In this document: piece by piece, positions 1 through 11,840 of the stretch
Numbering within the stretch: the first letter of the stretch is position 1
Layout of the letters: each line of letters opens with the position of its first letter
Source: Mytilus edulis
Lineage: Eukaryota; Mollusca; Bivalvia; Mytilida; Mytilidae
Assembly: GCF_963676685.1 (NCBI RefSeq)
Contig: NC_092345.1
Coordinates: 26,931,585 to 26,995,584, forward strand
Length of the DNA stretch: 64,000 bases
Reading direction: 5' to 3'
The notes under the pieces: generated by a model
Databases searched by the model: none
The model's input: only the letters and a program-made list of their open reading frames with translations
What the model was told of the DNA's origin: nothing
Program-made: the position numbers and the translations under genes

Positions 1-129
1 ACACTTTATCACCGAAACGTACATATATGCTTTCCAGGAGAAATTTAAAGCTTAAATCATATCTTTTCGGAACATTTTCAGTAAGTGTGTCTAGCATACT
101 TTCATTTTTCTAAACAGAAAAAAAAGTTT

Positions 130-525
130 TTTTAACTGATTTTATAGCTCGTTCTTATAATGTTGTACTGTTACCTAACGCTTACAGGTGAAGGGGTATC
201 CCGCTAACATGTCTAACCTCGCCACATTCTGTACACATGTATATGCCTGTCCCAAGTCTGGAGCCTGAAATTTAGTGGTTGTCGTTTGTTGTGTTATTTT
301 TTTTTTCGTTCATTTATTTCATTTTGTACATAAATTAGTTTTTTTTTGTTTGGATTGTTTTACATTTGTCATGTCGAGGCCGTTTATAGCTGACTATGAT
401 ATATGGACTTTAGTTAGTTTTGAAGGCCACACGATGACCTATAGTTGTTAAATTCTTTGTCATTTGCATTGGTCTCTTGTGAAAAGTTCTCTCATTGGCA
501 ATCATACCACATCTTCATTTTTATA
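130..525 (+). repeat. R1 dispersed repeat copy
   Basis: The stretch runs from a block like 'ttaactgattttatagctcg' through 'cctgtcccaagtctggagcc' to 'ataccacatcttcattttta'. The same order of blocks recurs at least ten times in the window on both strands, which defines it as an interspersed repeat. I recognise this family as abundant in Mytilus-type genomes; that is from memory. No intact coding frame is visible. Confidence 0.85.
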
Positions 526-818
526 TTCAAAATTTACAGCAAATACCATTTAATCAAATATGAAAACTTCAACTTGTTACTAGTAAGATTGTATGGAAAA
601 GTGGTGTAGAGAGTAGAAAAATCATAACTATCAACAGAATTACAAAAGGACCACCAAAAGCACACATTTGATCTTAAACCTCTATGGAATTTTTAACACT
701 AAAAAAAATTAATTTATACCATAATTTTCATAAGCTTTATTGCAAAAGTCAATAACAAGTTCTTTGATAGAAGTAAGGGAGGTGGTTAGAAGCACTGACA
801 GATTAGTAGTAGAACACT

Positions 819-1193
819 TACACAGCTACTTTAGTACAAGAAATCTTGATGTACAGTTCTAAAGATGCATATCAAATGTACATCTGTGAAGCTGTATATA
901 AACTGTACAGCTGTAAAGCTGTATATAAACTGTACATCTGTTAAGCTGTATATAAACTGTACATCTGTAAAACTGTATATAAACTGTACATTTTTAAACA
1001 TGTATAACCTGCAACTCTGTAAAAATGCACAATAACTACATTTTAAATCTGTGTAAGCTAAATATAGATTCTACCAGTGCATCTTGTGTGATACGACATC
1101 TAGCCACAGTTTATATACAGCTTTACAGATGCACATTTGATATGCACCTTTAGAACTGTACATCAAGATTACTTGTACTAAAGTAGCTGTGTA
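819..1193. mobile_element. Foldback MITE with internal 27-bp tandem repeats
   Basis: The first ~90 bases (from TACACAGCTACTTTAGTACA) reappear in inverted orientation at 1098-1193 with few mismatches, so the single strand could fold into a long hairpin. Just inside the left arm, four to five copies of a ~27-base unit built on 'ctgtatataaactgtacatc' follow in tandem (about 880-990). There is no coding frame. No clear target duplication is visible. Confidence 0.75.
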
Positions 1194-1477
1194 CTATAGA
1201 GGCGGAGATGAAACATAATTTAAATGGTTGTTTGTGTAATTTCGGTATAAACCAGTACATAGTCGGGGCTTTCAAATGTTTAGAAGATGCTTTGAGCTGG
1301 GTAGTGGCAGTCATATCTTGTTTAAGATTTGACTCTTTGTCTCCAGCGTACGGACCTGAATGTAGACGAATTGATAATTTTGTTTGGAGAACTTCCGTGT
1401 AGTATATGCGTCACACCACCACTACATTAATGGATGCTTTGTCTTAATTTTTATTCTAGAAATGGGTATAACATTAT

Positions 1478-1634
1478 TGGCGGATCCAGGGGTGGGATCC
1501 GGGGGTTGGAACCCCCTTTTTTGGAAGATCAATGCATTTGATTGGGGACGTATGGTTGGAACCCCCAACCTCAATACCCCACCCTTTTATCCTGGGTTGG
1601 GACCTTCCCTTTTTAAAATGGCTGAATCCGCCCA
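1478..1634. mobile_element. Short TIR element (TGGCGGATCC family)
   Basis: It begins TGGCGGATCCAGGGG and ends with an inverted form (gctgaatccgccca); the body is rich in runs of C and G. Related termini occur at 9666-9810, 39318-39400 and 51176-51300. It is a non-autonomous MITE-like element with no protein. Confidence 0.65.
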
Positions 1635-2611
1635 TGTACATCATCCATACCATAAGACAGGGAAAAAAAAGGGAATTTTACCATTATAAATTCAATTTCA
1701 AATTCTTCATTTGATCTTATCACGGAGGCTTTTCTTGCATTGCACATTTATAACGCTTTCAAACAGACAACTCTTTTTCTTTTTCACCCGAGCTTGATGG
1801 ATAAAGAGAGAAAACTCTATATCTACACAGAATGATGAAAAACATTTTTTTTTAAAGCAACACGTGAACTCGGAACATCTGACTGAACACGAAAAATATG
1901 TTGATTGTTTGTTGTTGCTTTTGAATTGAAATAATGGACTAAGTAGAATCAGTTAATAGTGCTGTTAAAGCACATTTAATGAACTCATGTTATTGTGTGC
2001 AGATTCTTTAACATATCAATTAATAGCACTGCTGGATTTTAGGGTATACAGCTACCATTTGAATTTGCCTTTTAAGACTTGAATATTTTATTCTATTACA
2101 ATTCCCAGTAACTGCAAACCGGATATTTAATTCTAATCACAATACAGATTATACATTTATTTTATCTTTAATACCTTAATTTATATTTTGTTTCTTGAAT
2201 GCCTTCAATTATTCTTATACTCAATATGGAGACTGTCTGTACTCCTGGTAAAGGTTGTATAATGACATTGAAAGTCCATTTTCTATGTTTTAAGAAGGTT
2301 TCGTATATATACTTGAAAGTAACACACAAGCTTTGATTCTTTAAAATAAAGTTTTTTAATTTCTTTAGTTCTAAACGTAAACCATTAGTGTCTATTTTAA
2401 TCTTTTGTAAGTTTTTGACCATTTTTTCTTCTATTATACATGTATAATTAAACTCGTTTACACGGTACGGTTTTATATATTATCTTTTTTTATATTTTGA
2501 TGATTGAAGGTTTTAACTTAGTTTGGCTTGAGCCTTTCAACTCCGTTGTCAACTCCTTACACAGCCACATTTTATAACTTGCAAACTGAAAGTCGGGTTT
2601 GTGATTGCTCT

Positions 2612-2905
2612 ACCAGTAAGTGCCTGTCCCAAACCAGGAGCCTGTATTTCAGTGTTTTTCGTTTGTTTATGTGTTACATATTTGTTTTTCGTTGATTTTT
2701 TAAAAATAAATAAGGCCGTTAGTTTTCTCGTTTGAACTGTTTTACATTGTCATTTCGGGGCATTTTATAGCTGACTATGCGGTATGGGCTTTGCTCATTG
2801 TTGAAGACCATACGGTGACCTATAGTTGTTAATTTCTGTGTCATTTTGGTCTCTTGTGGAGAGTTGTTTCATGGGCAATCGTACCACATCTTCTTTTTTT
2901 ATATA
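2612..2905 (+). repeat. R1 dispersed repeat copy (3' part)
   Basis: It starts near 'tgcctgtcccaaaccaggag', passes the blocks 'ttatagctgactatgcggta' and 'ggtgacctatagttgttaat', and ends at the diagnostic 'accacatcttcttttttta'. It is followed by a short AT dinucleotide run. Confidence 0.85.
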
Positions 2906-3110
2906 TATATATATAATTTACTTCTGGCAGCGGGTTTGAGATATATCGCAATATGATTAGTTCTCGATCACTGCCTATTGTTTCGGCATCTTCCAGATTT
3001 TGTGGATATAACCTGTTGCATTTCTTCTCATTCATGCACGTGACAATAACGGTATACTCCAAAGTACTTGCCATATCTTATGATGTACCCTTTTATCTTT
3101 TATATATGCA

Positions 3111-3420
3111 GTTGTAGTTACAGCATTCATAAATTCTCATGTGGACCAGGATTTGACCACCTTTCCGGAGCACATGAGATCACCTCTGTTTTAGGTTTCG
3201 TGTTGCTCAGAGTTTTGTCTTCTAAGATATGTTTTGTGTACTTTTGTTTGTCTTCTCGTCGTTTTTTGTTTAATGCATTGGCATTCTCATGCATGTTGCT
3301 TTCGACTTGTGAGTTTGAATATCCCTTTGATATTCTTCACCTCTCTTTCGCTGGGAAATTTAGGGTGCTCCTGATGCACAACATTGATTCTTATCCGACC
3401 TTTTCCGTACTAAATTAGCT
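3111..3420 (+). repeat. R3 dispersed repeat copy, divergent
   Basis: It contains 'ctttccggagcacatgagat', 'tttcgtgttgctcagagttt' and a degenerate 'gtgtacttttgtttgtcttc' followed by 'gagtttgaatatccctttg'. This is the same block order as the clearer R3 copies at 57361 and 21752. Confidence 0.65.
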
Positions 3421-4988
3421 TTAAGGTTCTTGTTTTAAATTTCAGACACTAATAGAGAAAAAAACATATATACACAATTTTAATCTATGTAATGATATAT
3501 CTACAGAATATTTTCTCATCTTACTAATCAATGAACAAAACCTGTCGCAAAAAAAAAACCCCTTGTTATATTACACATGTTACAATAAATCTAAAAAAAT
3601 ATGCAATGTCAGGCAAGTTTTAAAAAAATATATACATTATGTACATACTAAATGATACTGCAATTTTAATATATAAAAGTCATATATCAGGAAGTTAAAA
3701 GAACCAATCACAAAAGAACAAAATGTCTACGATTATAATCCTTGTGACTTTTGAGTATGTCCTAGTGTTTTTCCAGTGTGTTTTTCTACCGTGGAAAAAC
3801 ACTTCATGGAAAAGTCCGAGAAAAATTTACTCTCCACGTCCCGCAAGTAAAAGTGACGGACTATTTTGGTGTTAGATATACCTCTCCTCTGCCAGGTTTC
3901 ATCCTACGTTGGAAGATGGGGACATTTTTAAACATATAAATGGTTTACCACTAATAATCTTGACCAATAGATATCTGAACACAAAAAGCAACATTTTGGA
4001 GGGAAACAGTTTAAAAAGGGAGAAAAGTGTAAGTAACCTTAATCTGATTATTATACCATACTTTAGAACCAATGTTTAAAAATCTTAAATATCTTGGCAT
4101 GAAAAGCAAAGCAAAAAATAGTGAAAAAATAATAGAACAATCCTTTTATATAGATAAACAAGCATTACATGTGGATGATCGTTATTCTAATGAACAGAAT
4201 ATATAATTTTCGAAAATTCTTGATTTAATCATTTTATTTTTTTTCGAAAATGAAGGAATTTGAGATGTATAACTGAAATTATTAAAAATTACCTGAAGCA
4301 GACAGAAATATTTTATCCTTTTTGTCCTCACTAAACTACCTCAGTGCTAAATAGTCTGGTAAAATAATTATTTGTTATAATTTACATCCCGCTTTTATTT
4401 GTCATTTAAACAACCTCAAAGTACACTCGTATCTAGGTTTAATATATAACCACGAAAAAGGATACATGTGTAATGTCATTGGAAGTCGGAATAAGTATTG
4501 TTTAAGTAAATACCAAGTCGATCGAAGGTGCGAATCGACAAAAAACAGTTTCTTTTGTGATTAGCAATATTTTCTATTTTAAACGAGATACATTGTCGGA
4601 AAATCGCAGACGAATGTTTGTATTTAAAAAAAGCCTGTTTGCAGGATCTTAATTTAAAAAGTGTACAGAACACTATCACAATCATGTTGCAAAGTCGGTT
4701 ACATTCTACGCCATAATTGCGTGTAGTAGAATGCTACTGTTATATTTTATTACATAAGTGCGATATTTTTCTAATATAATAACGATGTTTTTTCATAATG
4801 AAATACTCACAAACGTTATATTTTTCTCATAGCAATACGATATTTGTTTCATATGAAAACATACATGTATGTAATTATATGGCACACTTCATTCCAAACA
4901 AACATGAAACATCGACAATTAATCATGACAGGTTCGACGGTTAGGAAAAGTATTGCTGACAGTGAAATATCGTAGCGTTTATAGAAAA
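3421..4988. other. AT-rich stretch, no gene recognised
   Basis: No supported exon or tRNA is seen. A short hairpin lies at 3765-3802: GTGTTTTTCCA pairs with TGGAAAAACAC. Open frames here are short and of low complexity. Confidence 0.5.
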
Positions 4989-5285
4989 AAAGGAGATGTG
5001 GTATGATGGTCAATGGGACAACTATTCAATATGGGGTGGATTTCAGAGGTCAATACACGACTTTCAACAATGAGCAAAACGCATACCGTATATAGTCAGC
5101 TAAAGGTCCCGAATTGGCAAAATGTTGTCAAACAATTCAAACGAAAAATTCAACCTTCCGTTTCGTGAAATAAAATAAAAGATAAACATATAAAATAAAC
5201 AGCAACCATGCATTTACAACCACTGCATTGTTATCTTCGGGTTTGGGATAGACACACACATAATTTGGTGGGGTTAAAATGTTTG
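4989..5285 (-). repeat. R1 dispersed repeat copy
   Basis: Reverse-orientation R1. It starts with 'aggagatgtggtatgatggt', continues through 'gaccgtatatagtcagct'-like and 'aacaattcaaacgaaaa'-like blocks, and decays near the 'gggatagacacacacata' block. Confidence 0.75.
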
Positions 5286-5289
5286 TGAG

Positions 5290-6828
5290 GACACAAACCT
5301 CCTCTTTATATGTATGGGAAAAACGTGTAACTGCACAACGTGAGAACGCACTGTAAATTGTCTAGTGTTGGAATAGATTGACAACTTAGATCGGATAAAA
5401 CCACATAAACAACTAACATAAAGATATAGCCACAAAGTACCGATCTAAGGCTACTCGCAGTTACTGAAAGCTTGTAAAAAACAATAAAATTATGAAGTAC
5501 TCAGTAGTTTGTACTTCGGTACTGTAATGATTTCTAACATGTTGCAAACATTCTAAAATTGTCTGTTTATATAAATTCAGAAATAGATAAGAAACTAAGG
5601 TTGTAACCCTTCAGGCAAAGTTGACCGCAGATGAATTTGGCTGTTATTTTTAGGTCCTTTTGTGGTCACATGGGTTTTCAATTGCTTCGGTTCGTATACA
5701 TTCGTGGCTTTCGTACAGTCCGCATACAGTGTTCCTGGTATTCAACTTTTTTAAAAACAACCATAAAAGGAAGGTTATTGTCGATTTATGTGATAAAATT
5801 TGTTTTGTCATTGAGTGTCTGCATAATTTATCTAAAATTTCATATTAGATTTAAAATATCTCAACTCCACATAAAAAACGGTTTTCTCGTTTCGCACTTT
5901 CCGTAGACTGAAATCGTTCTAACAATTTTAGTATAGATACAATATTTAAATGTTACAATATAGTCTGTGAATATCTTTTTGAAAGTTTTGTTGAACTATA
6001 TGTTGTAAATTACAATATTATGCCAATGCATTTATTATATTGGTATATAATATTCTTTTATCTTTATGATGTTTCCTTTGTGTATATAGCTAGGTTAGTG
6101 ACACTTTGATCATCTGATCACACGGCGAGGCCCATAGAAAATCGGAAAAAAAACACGTTATAATTTAAATGAGACCCGGAAGTGCCTGTCTGGTTTACTT
6201 TCTCCAGGAAGACAAGGATGTATAAAACCGAAACAATTGAATAGCTATAATCAAAAATGAACTAAAGAACAAAAAAATTAGCAAAATCCTTCTAATGCCA
6301 AATTTGCCAGAGAGAGTTAAACCCTTAGTTTCTTCATAAGTTCAAAATTTGTACGTAAACATTGTAATCAATTATTTCAGTACTGAAGTACTGATTATTG
6401 AGCTGATGATAGTCCAACCGTAGAGGTAGATAGAAACTTACGAAGTTGAAAAAGTGACGATTCGTGTTTTCATCTTGGATTAGAGGAAAAGTAAACGTCT
6501 TTCCAATGTTATAATTTATGGATACATTTAAGCGTCTGTTCTTTAAAAAAAAGTCAAGATAGCTGTGTGATGTTAAAATTACATTAATATGTCGTATGAG
6601 CTTTCGTGGGTAAGCTTTGCTTCAGTTCTATATTAACAAACAAACATAGTGAAACAAGATGTATACGGAACCAACTCAAAATACAACATCAAATGACATT
6701 TACGTCTGAACATGGAAGTAATATTGAGAGGTTTTAAATATTACTTCCATGGTCTGACTCAATATTCGCAACAACAATGATTCAAAGTAAACTTCTGTCT
6801 TGTGTTATCATTTTATAGATATAGAAAG
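5290..6828. other. AT-rich stretch, no gene recognised
   Basis: No exon with convincing splice sites is seen. A perfect 15-base inverted repeat (CATGGAAGTAATATT, 6711-6725 and 6737-6751) with an 11-base loop is the only structured piece. Confidence 0.45.
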
Positions 6829-7700
6829 ATGTGGTCAATGAGACAACTCTCCATCCAAGTCACAATTTATAAAAGTACACCATTCATGCCAAGAAATCCT
6901 CGCTAAAAATTCCGGTCGACCCCCTATGGCAGTCATTAGTAGCTAAAGATTTGATTTCATTCAAAAAATTAATGTATGACTTTCATGTACGTGTCGCTTA
7001 GAACACGGCCATATACCAAATGGTCAAAATTAATCATCCATGTAATTTGCTCTATGGGGTGTTTGCAGAATTTCAACGGAGGCAATTTCTTGGCAAGATA
7101 GGTCAAGGTACAGCCTTCAACACGGAGCTTTGGCTCACACCGTACAGCAAGCTATAAAGGGCCCCAATAATGACTAGCCGTGGGGTATCCGTGGTGTAGT
7201 GCATCGGACTACTAACACAAAGGTTCCTGGTTTGATTCCCGTTTGGGATGAAAATTTCAGGAACTCAATTTTCGGCTCTTCCTTGACACCATCTGCGAGT
7301 ATGGTCTTGAGGAAACGATGATAGTCCGTCGGAATGGGACGATAAATGGCTGACCCGTGATTAGAGAGAGCCATATCTCTTGCACGTTAAAGATACCCTT
7401 GTAGATTTCGAAAAAGAGTAGGATAATGCCGCTACAAGGCAGCACTCGCACCCGCAAAGTGGAAAGGGATTAATATAAGTTGCAAAACTTGTTTCCCAAT
7501 CCACTATAAATAAATATGTTTAAACTAATGACTAGTGTAAAACCATCAAACGGAAAAGTTCCAACGGTTTAATCTATATAAAATCGAAAAACGAGAAAAT
7601 TTAGTATGTTTTCAATGACAAAGAAAACATATGGGTATATTTCAATTAGACAACAACACAACTACACACCAACACTGAAAACATACCAGAAACCGTCTGT
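6829..7700 (-). repeat. R1-variant repeat interrupted by a SINE
   Basis: Reverse-orientation variant of R1: 'gatgtggtcaatgagacaac', then 'tacagccttcaacacggagc', then 'caagctataaagggcccc'. It is broken at 7177 by the SINE at 7178-7525 and resumes with 'tagtgtaaaaccatcaaacg'. The two flanks join in the order expected for the family, which shows the SINE came later. Confidence 0.8.
7178..7525 (+). mobile_element. tRNA-derived SINE with 10-bp target duplication
   Basis: The head 'ggtatccgtggtgtagtgca' resembles a tRNA A-box region, and 'ggtttgattccc' matches a B box, as in RNA polymerase III promoters. A conserved-looking core follows ('gcacgttaaagataccctt', 'ggcagcactcgcacccgcaa'), and the tail is 'ataaataaatatgtttaaac'. 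The element is flanked by TAATGACTAG at 7168-7177 and at 7526-7535, a perfect 10-bp target duplication. Core and tail resemble bivalve SINEs of the Deu/Meta/V type from memory; the subfamily is not assigned. It has no protein and depends on a partner LINE. Confidence 0.85.
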
Positions 7701-8654
7701 TTTCTTATGTTAAATATCAATGCTTTACAAAACGACCATAAAGTTAAAAACGAACATGCAAGCATTAGGATTTCTCGAATACAGACGTCGTAAACACATA
7801 GAAAGATTAATATCGTGTCTAATGTAGAAGATTAAAATTGGCTACATGTTATCAGAACACCTGTTTTATATTCAACACCTTCCATTTTTTTTCTTTAATG
7901 ATCTGTGCTTGTAACTGTTAGATACATCACTGAGGGCATTATCACGAATAGGTATATACATCTTCTGAATATAGACAACAATACTATTTGTTCATATGCA
8001 TCAGCCACGAAAAAGGACTTAACTGATAAAAGCTATATTTATAATGGATGTTATGCAGCTTATTATGCCGCTAGTTAATTAACACTTATTGAGTTACATA
8101 TATTATTAACTTAATTTATATTTCATGTTTTGAGTTGGTTTTTTTGTGTATTGTTTATATTGCAATTGTTAAAAGCATAAAAAATCAATAAAAAATCACT
8201 GTACTGATAATGCCCACAATGGATCCTCTATAAATAGGACCCCTATTGTGTTCACTTATCTCTACACTAACCTTCGGTGCGGAGATTCAGATGGAATGGC
8301 GGACCAGTTAAGGGTTCTCTATTGAAAATACTATTTATCTTATATCTTACGGTTAATGCAACATGAGTTTTAAGGAGGGTTTCTTTCGGGAATTTTACCT
8401 TGTTTTATGATAATGTATGATACATGTAGATTATCTGATAACATTACCATAGTGTAACATTTATTTTTGAATTTAAACACATTGATCTCCTTCGCTTTTG
8501 GACGAATTGTTCCTTTTCATTCTGTTTTGAGAAAAAATATTTACTTTCAGTGCTAAGGCCAGATATTCATTGCATAAGACCGTTTAACCCGTTCCTGCGT
8601 TTTCTAATGGTCTTCTTCTAAATTTAATAGCAAATAAAACAGCATTAATAACTT
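7701..8654. other. No gene recognised
   Basis: AT-rich. A TATA-like 'ctataaataggacccc' lies at about 8229-8244 inside a loose inverted repeat (cacaatggatcct / aggacccctattgtg), but no coding exon follows it. Confidence 0.4.
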
Positions 8655-9362
8655 TCCAGACATGTGGCTCTCGCGACATTACAAATTGGATTACCTGTAA
8701 CTTGGCATTGCACAAGGTCATGTTTTTCTTTGGCTGTTAATGTGTCTTTACACTAAATCCATTGGATGTTGGATGTGTACGGATGGATAGTTTAGTCTTA
8801 GTTGCATGATTTTTTTATTAGTTGTTAGTGGCTTTGAACTAGCTGTCAGATAACTGCGAGTCCTCTCAGATCTGTTCATTATGTCTTTTTGTGTCGGGAT
8901 GAATAAGTACCGGGCCACGTCCACTTGTATTGTTGTTCATCTGATGAGTTAAGCCTTTTTCAACTGATTTTTATAGTTCGTTCTTATGTTGTACTGTTAT
9001 ACCACTGTCCCAGTTTAGGGGGAGGGTTTGGATCCCGCTAACATGTTTAACCCCGCCACATTATTTATGTATGTGCCTGTCCCAAGTCAGGAGCCTGTAA
9101 TTCAGTGGTTGTCGTTTGTTTATGTGTTACATATTTGTTTTTCGTTCATTTTTTTTTTACATAAATAAGGCCGCTAGTTTTATCGTTCTGTGAATTGTTT
9201 TACATTGTCTTATCGGGGCCTTTTATAGCTGACAATGCGATATGAGCTTTGCTCATTGTTGAAGGCCTTACGGTGATCTATAGTTGTTAATGTCTGTGTC
9301 ATTTTGGTCTTTTGTGGATAGTTGTCTCATTGGCAATCATACACCATCTTCTTTTTTATATT
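8655..9362 (+). repeat. R1 dispersed repeat, near full length
   Basis: The most complete R1 in the window. It runs from 'gtggctctcgcgacattac' through 'gaataagtaccgggccacgt', 'gggagggtttggatcccgct', 'cctgtcccaagtcaggagcc' and 'ggccttacggtgatctatag' to 'acaccatcttcttttttata'. It lacks a long open frame. Confidence 0.85.
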
Positions 9363-9394
9363 ACACATGTATGTATATATATACCGTACGCTTT

Positions 9395-9652
9395 CATTGG
9401 ATAAGGGAAATATTCAAAGCGGTACAAAACAGTAGAGACAACAAGAATAGAATAATTCTAGAATTCGAAAAAGATAAAACTGAAATATCGTCAACTTTGA
9501 TCTTCGATAAAGAAATCGTAGAATATCGCTCCAAGCTAGAGATCTATAATTGTAAAATCCCTCTGCCTATTTGCGAGAGGATATCGAAGAGCAGTGGAAT
9601 AACGAATACATTATTCGATTTAGTTCTGTCAATGGAAATACTAAAAAAATAA
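9395..9652 (+). CDS. Unassigned open frame, possible relic exon
   Basis: A stop-terminated frame of about 85 codons follows directly after an R1 copy. Its composition is polar and balanced (for example EFEKDKTEISS, CKIPLPICERISKSS), unlike the low-complexity frames around it. No domain is recognised, no convincing splice acceptor or start codon was found, and it ends just before a MITE. It may be a fragment of an old gene or mobile element, or a chance frame. Confidence 0.2.
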   Translation, partial: HWIREIFKAVQNSRDNKNRIILEFEKDKTEISSTLIFDKEIVEYRSKLEIYNCKIPLPICERISKSSGITNTLFDLVLSMEILKK

Positions 9653-9665
9653 GTATAGTACTCAT

Positions 9666-9810
9666 TGGCGGATCCAGGGGGGGGGGGGTTTCCGGGGGTT
9701 GACCCCCCTTTTTTGGCCGATGAATGCATTTGAATGGGAGCATATAGCTGGAACCCCCCTTTACTCTGGGATGGGAACCCCCCTTTTTAAAATGGCTGGA
9801 TCCGCCCCTG
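9666..9810. mobile_element. Short TIR element (TGGCGGATCC family)
   Basis: It begins TGGCGGATCCAGGGG with a long G run and ends 'ggctggatccgcccctgg', the inverted form. It is the same family as 1478-1634. Confidence 0.7.
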
Positions 9811-10207
9811 GTACTTCCATAGTCTTATCAAACAGATAGAAAGACAACCTCTTTAAACAACACACTTTATACCCAGCAGAGAACACATGTTGATTAAGTA
9901 ATTATACACAAACACTTCTTGCTGAAAATGATTAGCTTTGCCATTCCAGAAGAAATTGTTATCGTATAAATATTATTATCTCTGAACAGTATGATTTATC
10001 TATTTCCTACAATATCACAAACCAATGATAACATTTGAAGCTATTTTGTAACGAGGTATGCAACTTCTGTTATTTATAGCTTTTGAGTGGAAACTAGATG
10101 TTTTACTGCAAAAATATATTTCAATAAATAGGTAAGTTTCTTTATTTTTGAAATTAATATCATAAGCTAAGAATCATACCATATGGGATATGGTTGTTTA
10201 GTTTTTA

Positions 10208-10700
10208 AGGTGCCAGACAACCAATTTCTTCCCTCCAATTTAGAACGTATGTAAAAGTAGCCTTACTCGGACACAACATAGTGATTTTGATGTCCTTGTT
10301 TACTTAAACTAACCATCAAATTTGCAAATATGAAATTTTTGGTGAAAAAAAATATATTAAGACCATTTTGAGCCAAACTTTACTTGCCTATGAGTTTGCA
10401 TTTAAAATTGAGGATCAATGCACTCCATAGTCATGATAGTATACTAATTTAAGATTTCCATAGACACGGGAGTTATTTTTGAAGTACCTCAGTTCGAAGG
10501 TCAGTTTTTTTCTGCTTAGAAGGCTATAAACTCGCTTTAAAGGTATGTTGAAAATTGGCATGTAGAAAGCTGATACATGTACAATTCATGATATATCAGG
10601 TTTCTATGAAGTTAAACTTAAGGTAAAACATTTAGAAAGATGTGAAAATTGCAAAATTTGGTTGAACAGATTGGGATTTTTAATTGGTGGTCTGACACCT
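10208..10700. mobile_element. MITE with 19-bp terminal inverted repeats
   Basis: The left end AGGTGCCAGACAACCAATT and the right end (read inverted) AGGTGTCAGACCACCAATT match at 17 of 19 bases. The ~490-bp body has no coding frame. No clear target duplication was found. Confidence 0.65.
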
Positions 10701-11497
10701 AAACGAGCGTGAAACTTTTAAACGTCATCCTTACCCATTTAACTTACAACATCATTCTAAACTTGGTCTGGAATTCGAGTGTCTTCATATATTTTTGACC
10801 TTTTCCGGTGAAAGACATGATTCAAGAAATGACGTATTTAAAATGAAATTGTTCTTTGTTTTCCCGCTGAATTTGCTACTCCGATGCCACGAAAAAAAGC
10901 AATATCAAGCCAGATTAAGAAAGAACATGTCGAATATACTTCACTTTCATCATTCCAAATGAATAATTTTCTTTGGTTTATGTTATCATTCTTCGTATTG
11001 TTGTTACTTACTTTAAATGTCTTATATACTGTAAACTGTTTGTAAGTTGAAACGTTTAAACTTCAAATATTTAAAATGCACGCACTATGCAAAACTTTAT
11101 TATTAATCTTAATTGGATTCGCACTATCTTATACATGTCTTTTTACGTAACTTATTTTGCAACCAAAAGACATAATTTAGCCGTTGATCGGTTGTTGGAC
11201 TTACAAAAATGTATAGTTTATAACATTCTACTTTGTTGTTTTGCCTGACTGATAATATTCTTGATATTCTTGTCATTTCATTTTGGAGTTTCGTCTGGCT
11301 AGAAGTATAGGGGGAGATATCACAAAACATGTTAACCCAGCTACATTTTAGCTCCTGTCATAAGGGACCATTTGATAAAATATACGATACCAAAACGTAC
11401 ACGTGTCAGAAATTGAAATGTATGTAAGATAAAAACATTAATTTCAAAAAATTAACATGTCAGCTTACTTTTTTTCTCATTTTTTTTACGTGCTAGC
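10701..11497. other. No gene recognised
   Basis: Mixed AT-rich sequence. The short open frames present have no domain-like content. Confidence 0.4.
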
Positions 11498-11604
11498 TAG
11501 ACTTGCTACATGTTTCTCCAAGGGCAATCATTAGACTGGCAGTTATCAATAAACATATAAATGAGTAAGAAAGAAATAAAAGAAAGGGAATTGTAGTAAG
11601 TCTA
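11498..11604. mobile_element. MITE, short copy (TAGACTTGCTACA ends)
   Basis: It starts TAGACTTGCTACA and ends TGTAGTAAGTCTA, nearly perfect inverted ends shared with the longer copy at 23535-23727. Internal blocks such as 'gcagttatcaataaacatat' and 'aaagggaattgtag' are also shared. It is an internally shortened relative. No target duplication is visible here. Confidence 0.75.
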
Positions 11605-11840
11605 AAAATGAGGTAAAGCATTCTATTTTGCTCATTTTCATAAATGGCGGGCATTTTACGATGGGTCAGCTTATTCCATTTTGAGATCATGGCTTCAATC
11701 TGACTAAAATCGGCTATCAGACTCTCGGTCAGACTGTTTTTGATTTGACTCGACCTGGGATCGAACCCACGTTTCCAGCACTTTAAATATTTATCAGATA
11801 TGACTGTAAATGAATGCGAGTATTTAGTGTGTGTCACTGC
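11605..11840 (-). repeat. Possible tRNA-related repeat fragment
   Basis: On the minus strand 'gtgggttcgatcccaggtcg' (about 11752-11775) matches a Pol III B box. No matching A box was found, so this may be a broken SINE head or chance. Confidence 0.3.

Noticed and set aside
2168-2422. 84-codon minus-strand frame
   Set aside because: Composition is somewhat protein-like, but there is no domain, no splice support and no neighbour to link it to. Not enough to call.
7195-7255. Functional tRNA gene
   Set aside because: A-box and B-box matches are present, but the cloverleaf is not intact and the sequence continues into a SINE body with target duplications.
8229-8280. TATA box and start site of a gene
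   Set aside because: The TATA-like word sits inside a loose inverted repeat and no exon follows.
11493-11837. 114-codon minus-strand frame with a hydrophobic C-terminus
   Set aside because: It spans a MITE and a tRNA-like repeat boundary, so the frame is a chance product of repeats.
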